Assembly (NCBI GenBank): GCA_027485645.1
Contig: JAIXQR010000001.1
Span: forward strand, 489,632-553,631
Length of the DNA: 64,000 bases
Direction of reading: 5' to 3'
Source of the DNA: a bacterium
Lineage (GTDB): Bacteria; Armatimonadota; Fimbriimonadia; Fimbriimonadales; Fimbriimonadaceae
Numbering within the stretch: the stretch's first letter is position 1; every line of letters begins with the position of its first letter. The notes beneath the pieces were generated by a model. The model ran no database searches, was not told the DNA's origin, and saw only the letters and a list, made by a program, of their open reading frames with translations. Made by a program: the position numbers and the translations under genes. Of the stretch, positions 40,168-48,636 are shown one piece after another.

Positions 40168-41045
40168 GAATTGTCGAAGTCGGCCCTCGCGATGGTTTGC
40201 AGAACGAATCGGTGCCGATTCCAACCCAGGTAAAGCTGGAGTTCATCAACGCCTTGGTGAAGGCCGGCATCCGCGAAATCGAAGCGACCAGCTTCGTCAG
40301 CCCAAAGTGGGTTCCGCAGCTTGCCGATGCGGCAGAGCTTTGGCCAATGCTGCCGCCGGCCCCAATGTTCAGTGCCCTGGTTCCGAACGTTCGGGGAATG
40401 CAGCGCGCGGTCGAAGTCGGCGTGAAAAGGTTCGCGATTTTTACCGCCGCAAGCGATGCCTTTACGCAAAAGAACATCAACATGACGATTGCCGAGTCGT
40501 TAGATGCCTTCCGCGATCTGCTCGCGTTGCGACCAGCGGGGAGTTGGGTGCGTGGCTACGTCAGCACGGCTTTCGAATGTCCCTATGCCGGAAAAGTTGA
40601 TCCCGCAAAAGTGATCGAAGTTGCAAATGCGCTAGTGGAACTTGGCTGCGACGAAATCAGCTTCGGCGATACGATTGGGGTTGCTGGGCCATCCGAGGTC
40701 CGTCAACTTGCAAAACGGGTGGCGACAGATCTCAATCCGACCGAAGTGTTTTGGCACTTTCACGACACGAACGGCACGGCCCTAGCAAATGTGTTTGCAG
40801 CCCTTGAAGCGACGCCAAACGCTGGATTTGATGCAAGCGCCGCTGGCTTGGGTGGCTGTCCTTATGCTCCCGGAGCGGCGGGAAATCTCGCGACGGAAGA
40901 CTTGGTGTATGCGCTGGAACGGGAAGGTGTCGCTACCGGAATTGACCTTGCTCAGCTGTCTGTGGCAAGCGCATCGATTTTGAACGCTTTGGGCCGCGCG
41001 CCTTCATCGAAGGCTCAGCTGGCGGCTTTGGCGGCTGCACGTTAA
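40164..41045 (+). CDS. mvaB: Hydroxymethylglutaryl-CoA lyase
   Basis: The 293-residue TIM-barrel enzyme cleaves HMG-CoA to acetyl-CoA and acetoacetate, the last step of leucine catabolism. Diagnostic motifs are VEVGPRDGLQNE at the N-terminus (metal and substrate site), WHFHDTNGTALAN (metal histidines) and the signature Cys loop GLGGCPYAPGAAGNLATED. Length fits bacterial MvaB. It is the last gene of the operon with the E2, C26 and biotin carrier genes. Its last 113 nt are antisense to the end of a minus-strand membrane-protein gene. Confidence 0.93.
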   Translation: MRIVEVGPRDGLQNESVPIPTQVKLEFINALVKAGIREIEATSFVSPKWVPQLADAAELWPMLPPAPMFSALVPNVRGMQRAVEVGVKRFAIFTAASDAFTQKNINMTIAESLDAFRDLLALRPAGSWVRGYVSTAFECPYAGKVDPAKVIEVANALVELGCDEISFGDTIGVAGPSEVRQLAKRVATDLNPTEVFWHFHDTNGTALANVFAALEATPNAGFDASAAGLGGCPYAPGAAGNLATEDLVYALEREGVATGIDLAQLSVASASILNALGRAPSSKAQLAALAAAR

Positions 41046-41922
41046 ATCGCCAAGCGAGAAGGCCGAGGCACACCACGGTGAGCACGATCGTCGTCAGCTT
41101 TTCTTCCGCGGTGAACTTGAATTCACGGTAGTTTGCCGCGAGAACCACGGCGCCGATTGGTAGGAGCGCGGGCAGGGCGCCCAGACTGATCGGTCCAATG
41201 CGAACGGAACCGAACAACAGGGTCGTCAGCAGGTAGCCGATCAACACCGGCGTGAGCCAAATCGCGGTTTGGCGGATCCGGAGTTGGAATCGATAAAGCA
41301 CGGCGAAGAACATCGCCATGAACAAAAAGTCAGCCGGCCCAACGTACGCCAGCGGCACCGCGCGTCCGTCCGTTGGTACGTTTGTCGGCCGGGGGAGCTG
41401 GTACGCGACCGTAGCAAGGGCCGTGTTGTTTCCTCGGGCGATCTGTCCGACGGGCCCTTCTGGGACAAAAACGAGCCAAACGTCAAACAGCGCAAGAAAG
41501 ATCGCGATCGGAACGATCAAATTCTTATCGTTGACCATCTGCGAAAGCAGAACGCCGAGCCCGAGGGTCCACACCACAAGCCCACCCTGAGAAATACCGT
41601 GGAGCACGGCGGCGACACCAGAAACGAACATCGGCGCGACGAACGCAAGGCCGAACTGGAGGACCAGTCCGAGCAAGAGCGCCAGCGCCGCGGCTTTGAT
41701 GCTCCACTTAAAGGCGGCTGCCCGGAAGAGTGCGGCAATGGGCAGGCCGACGAAAACCATGCTGATGATCAGGCTAACGGTCGGCACCATGCCCAGCGGC
41801 ACGGGGACGAACTGAACCAGCAACCGCAGAACGGTGAGCCCAATCAGCAGGAATAACCCGTCGAGTAATGGCTTGCGGTCCGCCGCAGTTCCCAGAGGCT
41901 GGATAGTTTCGTTATGGATCAA
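40933..41922 (-). CDS. Candidate presenilin/SPP-like intramembrane aspartyl protease
   Basis: The 329-residue protein has about nine membrane segments. Three features occur in the order and spacing of GxGD aspartyl proteases: an Asp in a membrane helix (LALFDVWLVF, Asp147), a second in a G-x-x-D loop (YVGPADFLFMAMFF, Asp198) and a PAL-type motif (GALPALLPIG, 251-256). The gaps of about 51 and 53 residues are close to those in presenilins and archaeal homologues. The canonical Tyr-Asp is Phe-Asp here and the GxGD glycine is Ala, so divergence is high. The start is TTG at 41922, overlapping the glycosyltransferase gene by 11 nt. The C-terminal tail is basic. Confidence 0.5.
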   Translation of the reverse strand: MIHNETIQPLGTAADRKPLLDGLFLLIGLTVLRLLVQFVPVPLGMVPTVSLIISMVFVGLPIAALFRAAAFKWSIKAAALALLLGLVLQFGLAFVAPMFVSGVAAVLHGISQGGLVVWTLGLGVLLSQMVNDKNLIVPIAIFLALFDVWLVFVPEGPVGQIARGNNTALATVAYQLPRPTNVPTDGRAVPLAYVGPADFLFMAMFFAVLYRFQLRIRQTAIWLTPVLIGYLLTTLLFGSVRIGPISLGALPALLPIGAVVLAANYREFKFTAEEKLTTIVLTVVCLGLLAWRFNVQPPKPPAEPSMKARGPKRSKSMRLPQTAEQGQFR

Positions 41923-43090
41923 GTTTTGCCTCTTTGCTACGGAACTCCGATATGACCTGACCGTACACCTGAAGCACGCGGTCTACCATCGCGGGAATGG
42001 ACCTAGGCAATTGTGAATGAAATCCCGCTTCTGCCAAACGGTTTCGGCTTTCGTTCGAACTCAGGACTTCAATCATTTTCTGACAAAAGTCCATACGGTC
42101 ATTTCGAGCCAGAAGTCCGTTGTGCCCATCGACGATGGTTTCACTCGCTCCGCCGCCGCTGACCACCACAACGGGCAATCGGTGAAGCATCGCCTCTTGA
42201 ACAACCAAGCCTTGGGTTTCGGTGACACTGGCGAAGACAAACAAGTCGGCTGCGCCATACACTTCCCCTACTGATGTTTGGCTGACAAAGCCCAAAAACT
42301 TCACGCGCGACCGGATTTTGAGTTGATCCACCAAGTCCTCGCAGGCTCCGCGATAGGGGCCATCCCCCATGAGCCATAGCTGAGCCTCTGGCCGCTCTCG
42401 CATAACGTCTGAGACGGCTTCGAGCAGAAGTCGGAGATTCTTTTCGGGTGCTAGGCGGCCAGCGTAGAGGAGCACGAGATCGGTTGGATTCAGCCCAAAT
42501 TTCGCGCGTAGCTCCGCTCGGTTTTGTGGCTTGGGAAGCGGGCTCCCGGTTGGAATAATCGTCGCGGAGGTGTGAACATCGTGCCGGCGCAGCCATTTGA
42601 GGCTCGCTTCGCTCGGCGTAATGACGTGGTTCACGCGGCTGTAATAGTAGTTGGTGTGCCGAGCGATTCGGTAACGGACGAACCTTGGCGGCAGAATTTT
42701 TACGTAGTGCGAGTACCGATCGTACAGCGTGTGATACGTGGAAACGATCGGTAACTCGTGCGACTCGGCCCAGCGAAGGCCGATCATGCCTACCGGGAAC
42801 GGCGTGTGAGTGTGGACGATATCGTACGGCCGAGCTCGAAATCGTTTGAGTTGGGCTCCGAGCGGAGGCATCGTGACCGGGTAGCCGCGCCAGAACGGAA
42901 TCTCCACCGCATTGAATCGGATGTTGTTGGGGTGGGTCTCAACAAACCCCGGAAACCGATTTGCGTACAAGTCGACGTCGTGACCGCGATCACGCAGTTC
43001 TTGAATTAAAGCCGCGACGGAAACGCTAACGCCGTTGATCAGAGGGAGCGCGCTATCTGAGAAGACCGCGATCCGCAACGGCATTGACAT
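41912..43090 (-). CDS. GT4-family glycosyltransferase
   Basis: The roughly 392-residue GT-B enzyme has an N-terminal acceptor domain (SDSALPLINGVSVSVAAL, DIVHTHTPFPVG) and a C-terminal nucleotide-sugar domain (LLYAGRLAPEKNL, LWLMGDGPYRG). The donor-site motif is in FASVTETQGLVVQEAML with the E-x7-E pattern. It resembles diacylglycerol glucosyltransferases and other envelope-lipid or polysaccharide enzymes; the acceptor cannot be assigned. The frame offers GTG 43096, ATG 43090 and ATG 43084. ATG 43090 has GAGGAG 5 nt upstream. It is the middle gene of a coupled HTH-GT4-membrane protein unit. Confidence 0.9.
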   Translation of the reverse strand: MSMPLRIAVFSDSALPLINGVSVSVAALIQELRDRGHDVDLYANRFPGFVETHPNNIRFNAVEIPFWRGYPVTMPPLGAQLKRFRARPYDIVHTHTPFPVGMIGLRWAESHELPIVSTYHTLYDRYSHYVKILPPRFVRYRIARHTNYYYSRVNHVITPSEASLKWLRRHDVHTSATIIPTGSPLPKPQNRAELRAKFGLNPTDLVLLYAGRLAPEKNLRLLLEAVSDVMRERPEAQLWLMGDGPYRGACEDLVDQLKIRSRVKFLGFVSQTSVGEVYGAADLFVFASVTETQGLVVQEAMLHRLPVVVVSGGGASETIVDGHNGLLARNDRMDFCQKMIEVLSSNESRNRLAEAGFHSQLPRSIPAMVDRVLQVYGQVISEFRSKEAKLDP

Positions 43091-43092
43091 GG

Positions 43093-43656
43093 TCACTCCT
43101 CAGGGAAGCGACCATGAACTTCGACGAACTGGACAAGATCACTCAGTCGAAACCGGCGTTGCCCGCCGGTCGTGCGGTGGCATTTTAGCCAGCCACGATT
43201 CGTGTATCGACGCACCGTTGCCGGGACGACCCCTAGCAGGCGACTCGTGTCTTCTAGGGAAAGTTCTGGATCGAGCAAGCGACGAATGAGTTCTTCTCGG
43301 GACTCTTTGAATTCGCCACGGTAGTAATTCTGGACGGAGGAGTCGTTGAAGTACTGAATCAAGAACTCAACGTTTTTTGGCAAAGAGCGCCAGACCGCTT
43401 GAATGGCGGGATCCATGGCAGAGTTGGAAGTCTTTTCTTCCGCCCGGCGAGGCCGCGGCGCTCGCATTTCGGTCTTGCGGAATTTCTGATTTGACTTAAC
43501 CGCCTTTCGGGGGACCTGAGTCAGATACTCCTGCAAATCAGGTAGGTCAAGTTCCATGCCATCTGGCACTTTTGGTTCGACCTTTTTGTCAAGAAAAGCG
43601 TTCTCAATGTACGAAATTGGATCAAAGTCCGATGGGGACATGTGGATAACCCTCAT
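43093..43656 (-). CDS. HTH protein with C-terminal MerR/excisionase-like domain
   Basis: The 187-residue protein has a mostly disordered, charged N-terminal half. A C-terminal winged HTH of the MerR/excisionase type follows (LSLEDTSRLLGVVPATVRRYTNRGWL, in two parts, then TTGGQRRFRLSDLVQFVE). The two hallmark pieces, the Arg-Tyr recognition helix and the GGQRRF wing, are both clear. There is no effector domain behind the HTH, unlike true MerR. It overlaps the glycosyltransferase gene at its 3' end and is probably its local regulator. ATG 43641 with AGGG upstream is an alternative start. Confidence 0.75.
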   Translation of the reverse strand: MRVIHMSPSDFDPISYIENAFLDKKVEPKVPDGMELDLPDLQEYLTQVPRKAVKSNQKFRKTEMRAPRPRRAEEKTSNSAMDPAIQAVWRSLPKNVEFLIQYFNDSSVQNYYRGEFKESREELIRRLLDPELSLEDTSRLLGVVPATVRRYTNRGWLKCHRTTGGQRRFRLSDLVQFVEVHGRFPEE

Positions 43657-43736
43657 TGCGCCAAGCTTCCTCGATCAGCTGTGTGATTCTACACCGATAT
43701 GTCTAGGGTTGACGGTAATTCTTATCCGGGATGCCG

Positions 43737-44777
43737 TCACTTTTCCGGTTCAGACTCAGAATTTATGATTAACATAGAATCACCGAAGCTCAGAAATCGG
43801 TACTCCGAACGCAGGGCGTGCTGATATGCCGTTTGGATGAGTTCTTTGCCAGCCATCGCTGAAATCATGAGCAGCATCGTTGTCCGCGGCATATGAAAGT
43901 TGGTGAACATGCCATCAACGATCTGAAATTCGTAGCCCGGCTGGATGAAGATCGAGGTGAGTTTTCGTCCCGTCTCAAGCTTCCGCTTGCCAATGGCGAA
44001 AGATTCAAGGGTGCGGACCGAAGTTGTGCCGACGGCGATGATTCTTCCTTTGGCGTTGGCGATCAAGTCTGCGGTTTCGGATGGCACGGCGCACCATTCG
44101 CCGTGCATGTGATGCTCTTCCACTTTCTCCGTGGCGATGGGGCGAAACGTATCGAGCCCAACATCGAGCGTCACGCGGGCAATGGTGACTCCCTTGTCCT
44201 GAATCTGGCTCAGGACCTCTGGCGTAAAGTGCAGTCCGGCGGTAGGGGCTGCGACCGAGCCGCCCTCGTTGGCATAAACCGTTTGGTAACGCTCTGGATT
44301 TTCTAGTTTGGTCGTGATGTACGGAGGTAGCGGAACCGAGCCGACTTCTCGGAGCCGATCTTCGATGTTCTCTCCGTGAAACTGGATCTCCCGCTGGCCA
44401 TCGGCAAGCTCGGCAACGATGGTGGCGGTTAGGCCAGCTTCAAATTCAATCTCGTAGCCGGTTTTTAGCCGCCGTCCGGGCTTGACCAAGGCGGTGAACC
44501 TTCCGTTGCCCAAGTCGCGGAGGAGAAGGGCCTCGACCTGCGCTCCGGTGGTCTTTGCGCCAAACAGCCGGAGTGCGCTGACCCGGGTGTCGTTTACCAC
44601 GAGGACATCGCCAGGGTGAAGAAGGGAAATGGCGTCTCGGAACCGCAGATCTCGGAGGCGGCGAGTGGCCGGGTCGACGTGGAGAAGCTTCGAACTGGCG
44701 CGATCTTCGAGTGGGACTTGGGCAATTCGATCTTCGGGCAGATCGAAGTCGTAATCCCTCAGTTCTTCGTGCGACAT
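43737..44777 (-). CDS. queA: S-adenosylmethionine:tRNA ribosyltransferase-isomerase
   Basis: The 346-residue protein transfers and isomerises the ribosyl part of SAM to make epoxyqueuosine in tRNA (Asp, Asn, His, Tyr). Typical motifs are YDFDLPEDRIAQVPLEDRASSKLL in pieces, VVNDTRVSALRLFG, KPGRRLK, PPYI, APTAGLHFT, EEHHMHGEWC and VGTTSVRTLES. Length matches the family. It is not beside tgt or queG. The ATG at 44777 is in line with the conserved N-terminus. The 67-nt gap upstream separates it from the divergent secreted protein. Confidence 0.96.
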   Translation of the reverse strand: MSHEELRDYDFDLPEDRIAQVPLEDRASSKLLHVDPATRRLRDLRFRDAISLLHPGDVLVVNDTRVSALRLFGAKTTGAQVEALLLRDLGNGRFTALVKPGRRLKTGYEIEFEAGLTATIVAELADGQREIQFHGENIEDRLREVGSVPLPPYITTKLENPERYQTVYANEGGSVAAPTAGLHFTPEVLSQIQDKGVTIARVTLDVGLDTFRPIATEKVEEHHMHGEWCAVPSETADLIANAKGRIIAVGTTSVRTLESFAIGKRKLETGRKLTSIFIQPGYEFQIVDGMFTNFHMPRTTMLLMISAMAGKELIQTAYQHALRSEYRFLSFGDSMLIINSESEPEK

Positions 44778-44870
44778 CCGGTTGGAAGGGTACCAAGTCG
44801 ACCAACGGACCTAATGCCCAGAAACTGACGCAACCGAAGTCGTAAAATGCCCGTCGAAATAGTGAAATCT

Positions 44871-45575
44871 ATGAAGACTTCTTTTAAGACTATCGGCTCG
44901 GCATTGGCCCTGCTCTCGATTTTGGCCGTCGCGGTCGCCGTTGATGGATTTACCTTCAAGCGAGCGCCGAAAGAAGGCGAAGTCGTCAAGTACCGAATCA
45001 AGGCAGACATCGCTCTGGCGGGCATCGAAGCGACTTTCTCCGGCCTGAATGAAGAAAAGGTCACGAAGGTTGAAGAGAACGGCAACTACACCGTCGAAAC
45101 CAAGGCGTCCGAGACGAAGCTTTCCGTTGCTGGGCAAGAGCAGGATGTTCCTGAGCAGCCAGCTACCCGAAGCACCTACAACACGCGCGGACTCCTCGTG
45201 GCCTATCAAGGCGCAGACAGCGGTTCTGGCACCTGGCGAATGGCGAACCTGAGCGGCTTCTATGTTCCAGAAGCTCCAGTTGCCGTCGGTCAGGGTTGGA
45301 CGTTCGAACAGGCAGCTGACGAAAAGAAGGAAACGCCTGCGTTCAAGGCCACTTTCAAAGTCCTCGCCGAAGAGAAGGTCAACAACGTTGACGTCGTAAA
45401 GGTCGAAGGCAAGGTTGAAGAGACCGGCTCCGACGCTGCTTCGATCACCAGCATCTTCTGGCTCGACAAGAAGGACTGGACCCCGGTTAAGGCCGAGGGC
45501 GATTGGAAGAACGTTCCCCTACCAGGCGCTCCTGGCCCGGTGAACGCAAAGTACACCCTCGTTCGCGAAGGCTAA
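44871..45575 (+). CDS. Secreted uncharacterised protein (DUF6263-like)
   Basis: From ATG 44871 the protein starts MKTSFKTIGSALALLSILAVAVAV, a clear signal peptide. The mature 210 residues are acidic and beta-rich, with repeating Lys/Glu strands and a PVAVGQGWTFEQ motif followed by VNNVDVVKVEGKVEETGS. This resembles exported DUF6263-type proteins, but the match is by impression only. No catalytic motif is visible. The frame continues up to 44847, but those codons are not signal-like. TAAAAT near 44843 may be a promoter. The stop overlaps the convergent thymidine kinase gene by 4 nt. Confidence 0.7.
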   Translation: MKTSFKTIGSALALLSILAVAVAVDGFTFKRAPKEGEVVKYRIKADIALAGIEATFSGLNEEKVTKVEENGNYTVETKASETKLSVAGQEQDVPEQPATRSTYNTRGLLVAYQGADSGSGTWRMANLSGFYVPEAPVAVGQGWTFEQAADEKKETPAFKATFKVLAEEKVNNVDVVKVEGKVEETGSDAASITSIFWLDKKDWTPVKAEGDWKNVPLPGAPGPVNAKYTLVREG

Positions 45576-46150
45576 CCTCGCAACTTAAAGCAGCGGCGGC
45601 AGCGCGCTTCGTACGACTCGGTGGCTCCGATGAGGATCACCGGGTCGTTTTTGTGGGCGGGTTTGCCGTCGATGATGCGCTGAGTATGGCTGGCGGGAGC
45701 GCCGCATTTGATGCAAATGGCCCGCAGCTTCACAACCTCGTCTGCCGCAGCCAACAATCCCGGCATCGGGCCGAATGGCTTGCGCCGAAAGTCTTGATCG
45801 AGCCCCGCGCAGATCACTTCACGACCTTCGTCCGCCCATTGGACGCAAAGCTCGATGAGAGAATCATCAAAAAACTGGGCTTCTTCCAGCAGGATGACCT
45901 CGGTGTCGCTCGCTACTAGGGTGCGAAGTTCGGCAACGTTTCGAACCGGAACGGCTTCGTGCTTGACCCCCATGTGGGTGACGACCATGCTTTCGTCGTA
46001 CCGTTTGTCGATGCTGGGCTTGAAGACTTGGACTTTGCGCTTGGCGTACAAGGAGCGGCGGGCGCGGCGGATGACCTCCTCACTTTTTCCGGCAAACATG
46101 CTGCCGCACACGACGATGAGTTTTCCTTCTGCCTTAAGTTTCTGCGCCAT
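45572..46150 (-). CDS. tdk: Thymidine kinase (type II)
   Basis: The 192-residue enzyme phosphorylates thymidine with ATP in the pyrimidine salvage pathway. Visible are the P-loop (VVCGSMFAGKSEE), the Asp/Phe lasso region (EVILLEEAQFFDD), and a four-cysteine zinc site, CIKC and CRRC, near the C-terminus. Length is standard for bacterial TdK. It stands upstream of no obvious partner on the minus strand; the FmdB gene ends 22 nt further on. The start ATG at 46150 leaves a short non-conserved leader. Confidence 0.95.
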   Translation of the reverse strand: MAQKLKAEGKLIVVCGSMFAGKSEEVIRRARRSLYAKRKVQVFKPSIDKRYDESMVVTHMGVKHEAVPVRNVAELRTLVASDTEVILLEEAQFFDDSLIELCVQWADEGREVICAGLDQDFRRKPFGPMPGLLAAADEVVKLRAICIKCGAPASHTQRIIDGKPAHKNDPVILIGATESYEARCRRCFKLRG

Positions 46151-46172
46151 CGGCGAAACGATGGTACACGAG

Positions 46173-46502
46173 TTATTCGACGTCTGCTAGCTCGCCGGCC
46201 ATGTCGGCTTCGAAGAGCTCTTCGATTTCGTCGGACACATCTTCGTCCATCGCCTTGCCGAGATCGCGGACGATTTCGCGCATGCCGGCCGCTGAATCGG
46301 GCTCACCCATCATTTCGAGCCGGTCGGCGATCTCATCAATCCGGTCGTCTTCGTTGCGATATCGGGCAAAGCGGCTGACCAGGCGATTGGCCTGCATTCC
46401 GCCGCATTTTGGACATTTGGTGTCTTCCTCGCCTGCCACCATTCCAACCAGCACGCGAAACTTTGCCTGGCAGGCGGGGCACCGATACTCGTAAACCGGC
46501 AC
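46173..46502 (-). CDS. FmdB-type zinc-ribbon protein with acidic tail
   Basis: The 109-residue protein has an N-terminal zinc ribbon with two CxxC pairs (YRCPACQAKFRV, CPKCGG), characteristic of the putative regulatory FmdB family (CxxC_CXXC_SSSS). The C-terminal half is strongly acidic (EDDRIDEIADRLEMMG, DEDVSDEIEELFEADMAGE) and unlike the Ser-rich end of typical members. The molecular function of the family is not established. Starting with GTG, it is preceded by TAACTT at a 6-nt distance and ends 22 nt before the tdk start, so the two could form an operon. Confidence 0.83.
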   Translation of the reverse strand: MPVYEYRCPACQAKFRVLVGMVAGEEDTKCPKCGGMQANRLVSRFARYRNEDDRIDEIADRLEMMGEPDSAAGMREIVRDLGKAMDEDVSDEIEELFEADMAGELADVE

Positions 46503-46508
46503 GCTTGG

Positions 46509-46514
46509 AAGTTA
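46509..46514 (-). promoter_or_regulatory. -10-like TAACTT, 6 nt before GTG 46502
   Basis: TAACTT on the minus strand ends 6 nt before the GTG start of the zinc-ribbon gene. Confidence 0.4.
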
Positions 46515-46643
46515 CCCGGAAGCCGGGGCCGCACAAAAAGTTCAGAAAGAATCGAGAAATCTGCCGAAACTAATTGTTATCAGAACGGATTCTGATTTTG
46601 TGAGCGCAAATGTGGCGCGCACAACTGAGTAGGGAGGCGGAAC

Positions 46644-46772
46644 GTGCGGGCGATTAAACAGGTCATCACCATATTGATTTTGTGTGCGGCGGTTGCCGTG
46701 GCGGCTTCTGGCTCTGGTCGGACGGAACCAAGACCAACTTTAACCGCGACATTTGCCAGCCAGGCTCGATAA
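46644..46772 (+). CDS. Small 42-residue exported peptide with strong ribosome-binding site
   Basis: A GTG start at 46644 is preceded by AGGGAGG, one of the best Shine-Dalgarno sequences in the window. The peptide starts MRAIKQVITILILCAAVAVAA, a likely signal peptide or membrane anchor, followed by about 20 residues rich in Thr, Arg and Pro. No family is known. The frame stops at 46772, 54 nt before the RNase E/G start. A translated leader peptide for the downstream gene is another possibility. Support rests on the ribosome-binding site and hydrophobic pattern. Confidence 0.45.
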   Translation: MRAIKQVITILILCAAVAVAASGSGRTEPRPTLTATFASQAR

Positions 46773-46826
46773 GTTGAAGTTGGATTCCGGGCAGTCGTCC
46801 GGTACACTGCTAGGCACCGATTGCTA

Positions 46827-48611
46827 ATGGCAAAACAACGTAACGTCCGCGGACGAAAAACCCGCACCCCCGGCGCACCGAAAGACTTTCGCGCCGCAAC
46901 CGGTGCCCCGCGAAAAGAAATCATCGTCAATGTTTCGAACCGGGAAACCCGAATCGCTTTACTTGAAGACAACGAGCTCATGGAGTATCGCGTTGAGCGC
47001 GAAGAGCGCGTTGTCGGCTCCATTTTTAAAGGCATCGTTCAGAACGTTCTTCCAGGCATGGATGCCGCGTTCGTGGACATTGGCCTCGAACGAAACGCTT
47101 ATCTGAGCATCGCCGACGTACTGCCGGAAGAATCGGGCAACGACAACAGTCCTGCCACGATGCGACGAAATGAGCTTCGCCGCCGAAAGATCAAGGACCT
47201 CCTTCAGTCGGGCCAGCAGATCATGGTGCAAGTCACCAAGGGTCCACGCGGCACGAAGGGCGCTCGAGTTAGCACCCGAATTGCCCTGCCTGGCCGATAC
47301 GTCGTGCTTATGCCCGAAGGGCACAACTGCGGTGTGAGCCGAAAGATTGAGGAGCGCGCCGAGCGAGAACGCTTGAAGCGAGTGGGCGACCATATTCGCC
47401 CCGACGGCTTTGGCCTGATTCTTCGCACCGAGTGCGACGGTCGAACCGAGCTTGAACTTCGACAAGACGTTGCCTACCTGCAGTCGCTTTGGACCGAAGT
47501 GCTACGAAACGCGAAAGCGCTTCGCGCCCCGGCTTGCGTTCATAAGGACCAATCGCTGCTCTTCCGAACCGTACGAGACCTGTTTGGCGAGGACATCTCC
47601 AAGATGGTCATCGACGATCCGGACGAGTACGAAAAGGTCAACTTGATCGCGGCGAAGGTTGCTCCGCAGTTGCTGGACAAGCTGACCCTCTACGATCGCG
47701 AGACGCCGATTTTCGACCACTTTGGAATCGAGAAAGAGCTCGACCGAATCATGCAGCACAAGGTTCCGCTCAAGTCGGGTGGCTCGCTTGTCATCGACGA
47801 GATGGAAGCGCTCACCGCCATCGACGTCAACACCGGAAAGCATGTCGGCAGCACCTCGCTCAGCGACACCATTCTTCACGCCAACCTCGAAGCCGCGAAC
47901 GAGATTCTTCGCCAGCTTCGGCTACGAGATATGGGCGGCATTATCGTGTGCGACTTCATCGACATGGAAGATGAAGCGGACCGAAAGCGTGTCATGGACC
48001 ACTTCTTGCGTGGCCTTGAGCGAGATCGTGCCCGAACAAGAATTGGAAAGATTTCCTCTCTGGGCCTGGTCGAGCTGACGCGAAAGCGAACGGGCGAAAG
48101 CGTGACCCAAGAGATCACGGAGATCTGCCCTATGTGCACCGGTGTTGGCCGAATTGCTAGCAAGGACACGGTTAGCCTTTGGATCGAGCGAGACATGTGG
48201 CGCAAGGTCAAGGAAGCGGGCAACGCATTTCTCGTGGAGTGCCACCCTTCGGTCGTGGAAGCCCTCATCGGCTCGGACGGCGAGAACGTTGAAGAGCTGG
48301 AGCACGCGATGCGGCGCGGAATCTACATCCGGGCCAACTTCGACATGGAGTACGAGGAGTACGACATTCAGTCGGGAACCATCGAGGAGTTCGACAAGCT
48401 GCTGATGGGCCTCCGACGGGCACAGGTGATGGAAGCCAACGTGCGAAGGTCGGCATTTGAGAATGCCAACAAGGCCGTCGGTTGGACGGATAACGGTTTC
48501 TACATCGAATTGCTGGACGGCATGGATTCGGTCGGCGGACGAGCAAAGGTGATGTTGCAAGACATCCGGCGCTCCTACGCGGTTGCCGACGTCATCATGC
48601 CTGGTCGCTAG
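46827..48611 (+). CDS. rng: Ribonuclease E/G family endoribonuclease
   Basis: The 594-residue protein has an S1 domain after a basic N-terminal tail (GIVQNVLPGMDAAFVDIGLERNAYL), RNase H-like and catalytic DNase I-like regions. The metal-binding acidic residues lie in TAIDVNTGKHVG and GIIVCDFIDMEDEADR. A zinc-link pair is seen as CPMCTGVGRI. It processes rRNA and degrades mRNA by 5'-end-dependent cuts. After the catalytic part is a C-terminal extension of about 140 residues, but there is no long RNase E scaffold. ATG 46827 is chosen over TTG 46821. Confidence 0.93.
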   Translation: MAKQRNVRGRKTRTPGAPKDFRAATGAPRKEIIVNVSNRETRIALLEDNELMEYRVEREERVVGSIFKGIVQNVLPGMDAAFVDIGLERNAYLSIADVLPEESGNDNSPATMRRNELRRRKIKDLLQSGQQIMVQVTKGPRGTKGARVSTRIALPGRYVVLMPEGHNCGVSRKIEERAERERLKRVGDHIRPDGFGLILRTECDGRTELELRQDVAYLQSLWTEVLRNAKALRAPACVHKDQSLLFRTVRDLFGEDISKMVIDDPDEYEKVNLIAAKVAPQLLDKLTLYDRETPIFDHFGIEKELDRIMQHKVPLKSGGSLVIDEMEALTAIDVNTGKHVGSTSLSDTILHANLEAANEILRQLRLRDMGGIIVCDFIDMEDEADRKRVMDHFLRGLERDRARTRIGKISSLGLVELTRKRTGESVTQEITEICPMCTGVGRIASKDTVSLWIERDMWRKVKEAGNAFLVECHPSVVEALIGSDGENVEELEHAMRRGIYIRANFDMEYEEYDIQSGTIEEFDKLLMGLRRAQVMEANVRRSAFENANKAVGWTDNGFYIELLDGMDSVGGRAKVMLQDIRRSYAVADVIMPGR

Positions 48612-48636
48612 AACTCAACGCCACCAGGCAGACGTC

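Noticed and set aside
43641-43649. Perfect DnaA-box-like TTATCCACA (minus strand)
   Set aside because: A single 9-mer inside or next to a coding region without an AT-rich element or further boxes; no sign of an origin.
46579-46596. ATCAGAA/TTCTGAT hairpin followed by TTTT
   Set aside because: No plus-strand gene ends before it and the stem is only 7 bp, mostly A/T; it is probably chance.
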